Below, one piece after another: positions 42,196 through 49,079 of a DNA stretch of 64,000 nucleotides. A program made the position numbers and the translations under genes. The notes under the pieces are model-generated. The model saw nothing but the letters and a program-made list of their open reading frames with translations, was not told the DNA's origin and searched no databases. Source of the DNA: Pseudomonas fluorescens HK44 (GTDB lineage: Bacteria > Pseudomonadota > Gammaproteobacteria > Pseudomonadales > Pseudomonadaceae). The stretch is taken from the NCBI RefSeq assembly GCF_000217955.3, contig NZ_AFOY02000023.1, positions 62,001-126,000 on the forward strand. The letters are read 5' to 3'. Position 1 is the stretch's first letter, and each line of letters begins with the position of its first letter.

Positions 42196-43518
42196 TTGAA
42201 CGAACGTCAGCTGCACACCGCCTTACGCCCCTCGGCCTGTCCGGGGTTGCTGCGTATCGTCCAGGCATCGGACGGTGGCATCTGCCGGATCAAGTTGAAT
42301 GGCGGGTCGATCAGTGCAGGCCAGGCGGTGGCCGTGGCCGAGGCTGCCGAGCGTTATGCCGGTGGGGTGATCGAAGCGACCAACCGCGCCAACCTGCAAA
42401 TTCGCGGGATCGGTAGCGAGCACCGGTCATTGATCGACAGCCTGCTGGCCGCCGGGTTGGGCCCCAAGACGGCGGCTGGCGATGATGTGCGTAACCTGAT
42501 GCTCAGCCCATCTGCCGGTATTGATCGACAGATGTTGTTCGATACGCGCCCGCTGGCCGAGCAGATCCTCGCCACCCTGCAAAGTCACGAACGTTTTTAC
42601 CAACTGTCGGCCAAGTTTGCCGTGCAGCTGGATGGTGGCGAGGCGTTGGCGATGCTCGAACATCCTCATGACCTCTGGTTGAGCGCGGTTGAACGCGATG
42701 GCGCGCAATGGCTGGCGTTCGGTCTGGCGGGTTGCCCCGCGGATACACCGGCAGGGGCAGTGTTGCGCGACGATGGTCACGCCTTGGTGGTGGCGGTGCT
42801 GGAGCTGTTTCTCGATCTGGCGCGGTCGGATCAGACTCGCATGCGGCATCTGCTGGCCGAGCGTTCGCTGGCGTCGGTAGTGCAGGCCTTGGCCGAGCGG
42901 GTGCCGCTGACCCCGATCAGTGACTGGCAGCGTCCCGAGTCGCGCCCGGGGTTGCACATCGGTACTTATCCACAGCGCCAGGAAGGCCGGGTCCATGTCG
43001 GCGCTGTCCCGCCTCTGGGACGGCTGGATGCTTCGATGCTCAAAGGCGCGGCGCGTCTGGCCGAGACGTTCGGTGATGGCAGCCTGCGGTTGACCCCTTG
43101 GCAAAGCCTGCTGCTGCCGAACATTCGCCGGCAGGATGCCCCAGCGCTCAGTGAGGGAATGCAGGCCCTGGGTTTTCTGCTGAGTGCCGATCAAGCCTTG
43201 ACCCATCTGGTCGCCTGCACAGGATCCGCCGGGTGCGGCAAAGGTCTGGCAGATACAAAGGGTGATGCCCTGCAATTGTCCACACAGCTGCAAAGTCGCG
43301 GCGAGCGAGTTCACGTTCACCTGTCCGGCTGCCCACGTTCGTGCGCCGCCGCGCACATCGCGCCGGTCACCTTGCTGGCAGTCAGCCCCGGTCATTACGA
43401 CCTCTATTTTCGCGATGCAGGGCAGCCGGGTTTCGGCGCCCTGCAAGCACGCAACCTCACTATTGAAGCGGCCGGCGCAGTGCTTGATGCCCGCCCACGG
43501 AGCCCACTTGATGCTTGA
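42196..43518 (+). CDS. cobG: precorrin-3B synthase CobG
   Basis: A 440-residue member of the sulfite/nitrite reductase-like family. It oxidises precorrin-3A to precorrin-3B, the oxygen-dependent step that defines the aerobic route. Iron-sulfur ligands are seen in ACTGSAGCGKGL and HLSGCPRSCAAAH. The frame opens with a TTG at 42196 (LNERQLHTALRPSACPGLLR), the most likely start as no ATG lies nearby. It overlaps cobH by 8 bases. Confidence 0.93.
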   Translation: MNERQLHTALRPSACPGLLRIVQASDGGICRIKLNGGSISAGQAVAVAEAAERYAGGVIEATNRANLQIRGIGSEHRSLIDSLLAAGLGPKTAAGDDVRNLMLSPSAGIDRQMLFDTRPLAEQILATLQSHERFYQLSAKFAVQLDGGEALAMLEHPHDLWLSAVERDGAQWLAFGLAGCPADTPAGAVLRDDGHALVVAVLELFLDLARSDQTRMRHLLAERSLASVVQALAERVPLTPISDWQRPESRPGLHIGTYPQRQEGRVHVGAVPPLGRLDASMLKGAARLAETFGDGSLRLTPWQSLLLPNIRRQDAPALSEGMQALGFLLSADQALTHLVACTGSAGCGKGLADTKGDALQLSTQLQSRGERVHVHLSGCPRSCAAAHIAPVTLLAVSPGHYDLYFRDAGQPGFGALQARNLTIEAAGAVLDARPRSPLDA

Positions 43519-44137
43519 TTACATCCGCGACGGTCAGGAGATCTATCGCAACTCCTTCGCGATCATTCGCGCCGAGGCCAACCTTGACCGGATTCCGGCC
43601 GATCTGGAAAAACTCGCGGTGCGGGTGATTCACGCCTGCGGCATGGTCGATGCGATCGACGGTCTGCAATTTTCCGAAGGCGCGGGCAAGGCCGGACGCG
43701 ATGCGTTGGCCGCCGGTGCAGCGATCCTGTGTGATGCGCGGATGGTCTGCGAAGGCGTGACCCGTGCGCGCTTGCCGGCGAACAATCCGGTGATTTGCAC
43801 CTTGCGTGACGAGAGTGTTCCGGACCTGGCCCGCGAGCTCGGCAACACCCGTTCGGCCGCTGCGCTGGAGCTGTGGCGTCCGCACCTGGAAGGCAGCGTG
43901 GTGGTGATCGGCAACGCCCCGACCGCACTGTTCTACTTGCTGGAAATGCTCGATGCCGGCGCGCCAAAACCGGCGCTGATTCTCGGCTTCCCGGTGGGCT
44001 TCGTCGGTGCCGCCGAGTCCAAGGCGATGCTCGCGGCGGACAGCCGTGGCGTGCCGTTTGTGATCATGCAGGGTCGGTTGGGCGGCAGCGCCATGGCCGC
44101 CGCAGCGGTCAATGCCCTCGCCACGGAGATTGAATGA
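43511..44137 (+). CDS. cobH: precorrin-8X methylmutase
   Basis: A 208-residue CobH/CbiC: MLDYIRDGQEIYRNSFAIIR at the start, VIHACGMVDAIDGLQFSEGA with the catalytic His, RLPANNPVICTL and FVGAAESKAML. It moves the C11 methyl to C12 to give hydrogenobyrinate. Overlaps cobG (8 bases) and cobI (4 bases). Confidence 0.96.
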   Translation: MLDYIRDGQEIYRNSFAIIRAEANLDRIPADLEKLAVRVIHACGMVDAIDGLQFSEGAGKAGRDALAAGAAILCDARMVCEGVTRARLPANNPVICTLRDESVPDLARELGNTRSAAALELWRPHLEGSVVVIGNAPTALFYLLEMLDAGAPKPALILGFPVGFVGAAESKAMLAADSRGVPFVIMQGRLGGSAMAAAAVNALATEIE

Positions 44138-44868
44138 TGCAGCAACCTGGACGTTTGATCGGCCTTGGCGTGGGGCCTGGTGATCCGGAGCTGATTACGG
44201 TCAAAGCCTTGCGCCTGTTGCGCGAGTCGCCGGTGGTGGCGTACTTCGTCGCCAAGGGTAAAAAAGGCAATGCGTTCGGCATCATCGAAGCGCATTTGCA
44301 GGACGCCCAGACGCTGCTGCCGCTGGTCTACCCGGTGACCACCGAGACCTTGGCAGCGCCGCTTTCCTATGAGCAAGTGATCAGCGACTTCTACGATGCG
44401 GCCGGCGAACAGCTCGCCGTGCATCTGGATGCCGGGCGTGACGTGGCGGTGATTTGCGAAGGCGATCCGTTCTTCTACGGCTCTTACATGTATTTGCATG
44501 ATCGTCTGGCCGAACGTTACGAGGCTGAAGTGGTGCCGGGCGTCTGCTCGATGCTCGGCGGCGCCTCGGTGCTCGGTGCGCCGCTGGTGTATCGCAATCA
44601 GAGCCTGTCGGTGTTGTCCGGGGTGCTGCCGCACGAAGAACTCAAGCGTCGTTTGGCCGATGCCGACGCGGCGGTGGTGATGAAGTTGGGACGTAACTTT
44701 CCCAAGGTGCGTCAGGTGCTGGAAGAACTCGGTCTGGCAGAGCGTGCGCTGTATGTTGAGCGCGCCACCATGGCCAATCAGAAGATCGTGCCGCTGGATC
44801 AGGTCGAACCGATGTCCTCGCCGTATTTTTCGTTGATCATCGTTCCCGGCGAAAGGTGGCAAGGCTGA
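44134..44868 (+). CDS. cobI: precorrin-2 C20-methyltransferase
   Basis: A 244-residue tetrapyrrole methylase: GLGVGPGDPELITVKALRLL (motif 1), VAVICEGDPFFYGSYMYLHD (motif 2) and VVMKLGRNFPKVRQVLEELG. It adds the C20 methyl group to precorrin-2. Its TGA overlaps the cobJ ATG by one base. Confidence 0.96.
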   Translation: MMQQPGRLIGLGVGPGDPELITVKALRLLRESPVVAYFVAKGKKGNAFGIIEAHLQDAQTLLPLVYPVTTETLAAPLSYEQVISDFYDAAGEQLAVHLDAGRDVAVICEGDPFFYGSYMYLHDRLAERYEAEVVPGVCSMLGGASVLGAPLVYRNQSLSVLSGVLPHEELKRRLADADAAVVMKLGRNFPKVRQVLEELGLAERALYVERATMANQKIVPLDQVEPMSSPYFSLIIVPGERWQG

Positions 44869-46571
44869 TGACTCGTCCAGTTCCGGCGATTGTCATTCTT
44901 GGCAATGGCAGCCTCGCGACCGCGCGCAAGATCCAACAGCTGTACCCCGGCGCCTTGATCCACGGCCTGGCCGAACGGGTCGACGGCGCGGACCGCGTTT
45001 ATCACGAGTTTGGCGCGACTCTGCGTCAGCTCTATCAACACGACACGCCGATCATTGCCTTGTGCGCCGCCGGCATCGTCATTCGCACGCTGGCGCCATT
45101 GCTCCTGGAAAAAGGCGCTGAGCCGCCGGTGCTGGCCGTCGCCGAGGATGGCAGCGCGGTCGTGCCGTTGCTGGGCGGGCTGGGCGGGGTGAACGTGCTG
45201 GCCCGCGAGATAGCTGACGGTTTGGGCGTGGCTGCGGCCATCACCACCAGCGGTGAGTTGCGTTTTGGCACGTGTTTGCTCAATCCGCCGAGTGGCTATG
45301 CGTTGGGTGATCTGGAGCTGGGCAAGCGCTTTGTTTCGGATTTGCTGGCCGGTGAGAGCGTACGTATCGAAGGCGCCGCCCCGTGGCTGGATCAAGCGCA
45401 GTTGCCGCAGGATCCGCAAGCGCATCTGGCGATTCATATTGGTAGCGCCGAACGCGCGCCTGCGGCCAATGAATTGCGGATCTACCCGCAAAACGTTCTG
45501 GTCGCGGTGAGCGCTGACAGTGCAGATTTATCGAATGCGATACGCGATGCCTTGCATCAGGCGAAAATGGCTGTGCAATCGGTCGCCTGCGTGTTGGCCA
45601 GCGATCAGCAGATGGCGAGCCCGGCGTTGCGTGAAGTGGCGCTGGAGCTGGGTGTGCCACTGCGCTTTACGGCGGCTGCCGGGAGTCTCGGTGAACTGGC
45701 GCGCAATGCGCTCGCAGAGCCGGTCAGCGTCTGTGACGTTAACGGAATCACCATTGCAATGGCTGAGCAACCGCTTGACCCGTTGCAGATTGGTCGTCCT
45801 CGTGGCCGCTTGGCCGTGATCGGTCTGGGCCCTGGCGCTGCGGAACTGATGGTGCCGGCAGTCAAGGCGCAACTGACGCGTGCCAACGACGTGCTCGGCT
45901 ATGAAACCTACGTGCGCATGGCCGGGCCGTTCCGCGCCGATCAAGTGTTGCACTGCACCGACAACCGCGAGGAGATGCAGCGCGCGCGTCACGCATTCGA
46001 ACTGGCCGCGCAAGGGCGTTCAGTGGTGGTCGTCTCATCCGGCGACCCAGGCGTATTTGCCATGGCAGCGGCGGTGCTCGAAGCGCTGCACGAATCTACC
46101 GATACGAGCTGGCACAGCGTCGATCTGGAAATCCTGCCGGGTGTCTCGGCTTCATTGGCGACCGCCGCTCAAGCGGGCGCACCCTTGGGGCATGACTTCT
46201 GCGTGATGTCGCTGTCGGACAACCTGAAACCCTGGACGATCATCGAGAAGCGTCTGGACCTCGCGGCAGAGGCTGACCTGGCCCTGGCCTTCTACAACCC
46301 GATCTCGCGTTCGCGGCCATGGCAATTGGGCCGTGCGCTGGAAATCGTCGCCCAGCATCGCACGCCCGAAACGCCCGTGGTGCTGGGGCGGGATATCGGT
46401 CGTCCGGGCCAGACGCTGCGGGTCACGACCCTCGGTGCATTAACGCCTGATCAGGTGGATATGCGGACCATGGTGCTGATCGGTTCATCCACCACCTGCG
46501 TGTTCCCGCGCGCTGAAGGTGGTGAGTGGGTTTATACGCCACGCTGGTATTCAACCAAGCCGGTCTCCTGA
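44868..46571 (+). CDS. cobJ: CbiG-like domain fused to precorrin-3B C17-methyltransferase CobJ
   Basis: A 567-residue two-part protein. Residues 1 to about 300 are CbiG-like (IVILGNGSLATARKIQQLYP, LGGLGGVNVLAREIADGLG, followed by the CobE/CbiG C-terminal domain LASDQQMASPALREVALELG). The rest is the CobJ methylase (VIGLGPGAAELMVPAVKAQL, VVVSSGDPGVFAMAAAVLEA, AFYNPISRSRPWQLGRALEI). It contracts the ring and methylates C17. Start at 44868 with an AAGG site upstream. Last gene of the rightward unit. Confidence 0.93.
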   Translation: MTRPVPAIVILGNGSLATARKIQQLYPGALIHGLAERVDGADRVYHEFGATLRQLYQHDTPIIALCAAGIVIRTLAPLLLEKGAEPPVLAVAEDGSAVVPLLGGLGGVNVLAREIADGLGVAAAITTSGELRFGTCLLNPPSGYALGDLELGKRFVSDLLAGESVRIEGAAPWLDQAQLPQDPQAHLAIHIGSAERAPAANELRIYPQNVLVAVSADSADLSNAIRDALHQAKMAVQSVACVLASDQQMASPALREVALELGVPLRFTAAAGSLGELARNALAEPVSVCDVNGITIAMAEQPLDPLQIGRPRGRLAVIGLGPGAAELMVPAVKAQLTRANDVLGYETYVRMAGPFRADQVLHCTDNREEMQRARHAFELAAQGRSVVVVSSGDPGVFAMAAAVLEALHESTDTSWHSVDLEILPGVSASLATAAQAGAPLGHDFCVMSLSDNLKPWTIIEKRLDLAAEADLALAFYNPISRSRPWQLGRALEIVAQHRTPETPVVLGRDIGRPGQTLRVTTLGALTPDQVDMRTMVLIGSSTTCVFPRAEGGEWVYTPRWYSTKPVS

Positions 46572-46577
46572 ATAACT

Positions 46578-46607
46578 GCGACCTCACGCCGAGGTCGCTT
46601 GCGTTTT
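46578..46607 (+). terminator. terminator of cobGHIJ
   Basis: GCGACCTC and GAGGTCGC form a perfect 8-base-pair stem around ACGCC, followed by TTGCGTTTT. It starts 7 bases after the cobJ stop. Confidence 0.8.
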
Positions 46608-46805
46608 AACAGTGGTTTTCACAACTAACGCCGCTAATAAATAGCGCACTTTCATGTGCTCTGGCTATGGCTTGCTGTTGGAGCTGTATGGGGTTGGTAA
46701 CTATTGGAATAAGTTGCTTCTGTGAATGCGTTTGACGATTGAAGTCGAGTGCCTTAGTTTTGTTTTTGTCGCATGGAGCGGCGAATATTTACTAAGGATA
46801 TTTAT

Positions 46806-47612
46806 ATGGAAAGCGAAATAATTAATGTTGCGAATGCCCCTTTCTCTGAGGCGGTGCAGGATAAATACTTTGAGCAAATCGAGGCTCAGTTAGCTGAAGT
46901 TTCCGCGCGTCCCCGACTCAGGATGTTTGCCAAGAGCGGCAGTTTTTCGCTGAATGGTGCTGCGCAGGGAATTGATGCGTCGGTCGTCGGTCCATCCCTT
47001 GTGGTATTTGAGGAGCGGCTTAGCGAAGATGATAAGCAGGATGCATTGGATAGCCAGGCTTTTGCCGAAGCCGTCGTCAGAAAACTGCCTGTCGAAACCT
47101 CGCAAGAACAGCGATACATGGCTTATAACGAAGCCTTGTCGGCGATTGGCTGGGTCACAGAAAGCTACACGTATAAGAAGTATGACTCCCAAAAGCTGAC
47201 GCTGACCATGAACGAAGCATTGCTGCAAGTGCTTGAGACCGTCATCAGTGCGGGCTCTGGAAATGTATTGAGCCTGGTAGCGTCGGGCTTTGACAAGCTC
47301 AAGGGCGATAAGGCAGCGCTGAAAATCGTGGACGCCGGAAGCAAGGAAAGTTCGGTTGTCAGCTTCAAAGCAGTTCCTTGTATCGTTGCCCCTGGTGGTG
47401 GTATGGCAATGGTCATGGGCGGCCTGGATGTGTTCAGTAAAGACTACGATGGCGAATTTCTGTTTTTTACTTTCAAGACAGAGGGGCTTCACCTTTTTCA
47501 AGCGGCAGGCATTAGAAAGTTTAATAAACGTGCGTTTGATCGAAAGCGTCAGCAGGTTTATAGCTACATTAACCAGTTCGGTGATGATCTGTTTAAAAAG
47601 ATTGCAGGCTAG
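46806..47612 (+). CDS. unknown protein, AT-rich gene, first of a related tandem pair
   Basis: I do not recognise the family. The 268-residue product (MESEIINVANAPFSEAVQDK at the start) has no signal peptide. A polar N-terminal half ends in a Y-x3-L-x3-G-W pattern (YNEALSAIGWV). After a small-residue stretch (GSGNVLSLVASGF) the C-terminal region reads FKAVPCIVAPGGG, then MGGLDVFSK, GEFLFFTF and IRKFNKRAFDRKRQQVYSYI. The same order of motifs recurs in the next gene. The region is AT-rich with codon use unlike its neighbours, suggesting transfer. TAAGGAT lies 8 bases before the ATG at 46806. Confidence 0.7.
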   Translation: MESEIINVANAPFSEAVQDKYFEQIEAQLAEVSARPRLRMFAKSGSFSLNGAAQGIDASVVGPSLVVFEERLSEDDKQDALDSQAFAEAVVRKLPVETSQEQRYMAYNEALSAIGWVTESYTYKKYDSQKLTLTMNEALLQVLETVISAGSGNVLSLVASGFDKLKGDKAALKIVDAGSKESSVVSFKAVPCIVAPGGGMAMVMGGLDVFSKDYDGEFLFFTFKTEGLHLFQAAGIRKFNKRAFDRKRQQVYSYINQFGDDLFKKIAG

Positions 47613-47677
47613 TAAAGTCGAAAGAGGCTTTCAATAGAGGGTTGGTTTATTTAGCGTAGATGAACAGGGTGTTCAAT

Positions 47678-48328
47678 ATGTCAGTGCTTGCTGATGCTGT
47701 AGTGGTGGGTAGCTGCTTATTATCCTTTGTGTCCGAAGTTTGCCCGCAGGACCAACAGGATATACAGGACTGTTTGCTGTATGCGGAACTGGCAGCGAAT
47801 GATAAATACCCAGGGCAAGTATCAAAAAAAGTCTGGTTCGATTATTACCAGGGGCGGTTGTTGAAGGCTGGTTTCACACTCAAAGCTATCATCCCCTCCG
47901 AGCCGTTGAGGGTGTCGAATGTCAATCAACTGCTGAGCGTCAGCCATACCATCATCGGTCGCTTGGGGGTGGAACGTTTAGGTCAGCTTGTTGAGGAAAC
48001 TTACGCGGCGTTGAGGCTGGACGAGTTTGCCTGGAACTTCTTTCGCGGCAACGTCGCGAACAGTGGCTCGGGTATTCTCAAATGTGCACCTTGCGAACGT
48101 CTTGATTCCGGCGACGTGGTCGTCTGCCTGTACGGACTGCGCTATAGCACCACCGTGATTGAGGATGGCTTCTTTTTCTGGAGTGAATTCGGCAAAGAGG
48201 TGGTCATCATCCCGGATGGCGGCGTTTTTGCTTTCAATCGGGAGGTGTTTGAAAACTACCGTGGACGGGTTCACGAGAAAATCGGCGCTTACTCAGACAA
48301 GATCCTGGTGAGGAAACTGAAGCTCTGA
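47678..48328 (+). CDS. unknown protein, second of a related tandem pair
   Basis: Unknown 216-residue protein. Motif order resembles the upstream gene: YYQGRLLKAGFTL (compare YNEALSAIGWV), LKCAPC (compare FKAVPC), then CLYGLRYS, DGFFFWSEF, VFAFNREVFENYRGRVHEKI (compare IRKFNKRAFDRKRQQVYSYI). I infer a common domain. It lacks the N-terminal extension of the first protein. Start at 47678 with AGGG 8 bases upstream; an in-frame ATG at 47660 has no ribosome site. It lies 65 bases after the first gene, before a strong terminator. Confidence 0.7.
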   Translation: MSVLADAVVVGSCLLSFVSEVCPQDQQDIQDCLLYAELAANDKYPGQVSKKVWFDYYQGRLLKAGFTLKAIIPSEPLRVSNVNQLLSVSHTIIGRLGVERLGQLVEETYAALRLDEFAWNFFRGNVANSGSGILKCAPCERLDSGDVVVCLYGLRYSTTVIEDGFFFWSEFGKEVVIIPDGGVFAFNREVFENYRGRVHEKIGAYSDKILVRKLKL

Positions 48329-48352
48329 GTCGTTTGGTTTGATCAACATTGG

Positions 48353-48388
48353 CAAGGCCTTGTGCTTTAACGACAAGGCCTTGTTTTT
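48353..48388 (+). terminator. terminator of the AT-rich gene pair
   Basis: CAAGGCCTTGT and ACAAGGCCTTG form an 11-base-pair perfect stem followed by five T, 24 bases after the stop at 48328. Confidence 0.9.
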
Positions 48389-48417
48389 CGATGGGCAATC
48401 TCGTGATGAACGACGAA

Positions 48418-49014
48418 CTAAGGCACCAGATACCCTTTGACCCCGGTAAAGATAATCTGCGCCGCCAACGCACACACAAACAACCCCATCAACCGGCTGA
48501 CAATCTGCAAACCCTGGTCACCGAGAATCCGCTCGATGCGGTTGGACAGGTACAGCACCACGCCGACAGTCAGGCTGGCCATGGCAATACTGAGGATGGC
48601 GGTGAGTTTGTCGTCCCAGTGCGGCTGGCTGACGCCCATCACCAGCAAGGCCCCGATGGTGCCGGGGCCGACAGTGAGGGGAATGGTCAGCGGGACGATG
48701 GTCACGTCCTGCTGCACGTTGTCGGTCTGGACCGCAGACTTGCCCTGAGCCATGCCCAAAGCGGATATGAACAGCACGCTGCCGGCGCCAATGCGGAAGG
48801 CGTCTACGGTAATGCCGAACACGCTGAAAATCACTCGCCCGAACAAATACAAGAGGACGCTGGAGACCAGGGTCGCGAGGGCGACATTCCAGGCTAGTCG
48901 ACGTTGTTCCTTGCGCGAATAACCGCGGGTCAGGCTGATGAAGCAGGACAACACGAAGAAGGGGCTATAGAGCACCAGCATCTTCAGGTAAACGCTGAAT
49001 AACACGGGGAGCAT
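48418..49014 (-). CDS. MarC family integral membrane protein
   Basis: A 198-residue protein of the MarC/YchE (NAAT) family with six hydrophobic segments. Typical motifs: YSPFFVLSCFISLTRGYS, FRIGAGSVLFISALGM, VPLTIPLTVGPGTIGALLV and LMGLFVCALAAQIIFTGVKG. Members are named for an early, later withdrawn, link to multiple antibiotic resistance; one relative transports amino acids. Monocistronic, convergent with the AT-rich pair. Confidence 0.92.
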   Translation of the reverse strand: MLPVLFSVYLKMLVLYSPFFVLSCFISLTRGYSRKEQRRLAWNVALATLVSSVLLYLFGRVIFSVFGITVDAFRIGAGSVLFISALGMAQGKSAVQTDNVQQDVTIVPLTIPLTVGPGTIGALLVMGVSQPHWDDKLTAILSIAMASLTVGVVLYLSNRIERILGDQGLQIVSRLMGLFVCALAAQIIFTGVKGYLVP

Positions 49015-49079
49015 GGGGCAAGCTCACTGGCGAGGGAAGTCGAGGAGGAGTCTATCAGGCGCTGTGGGGGTCTGTCGGC

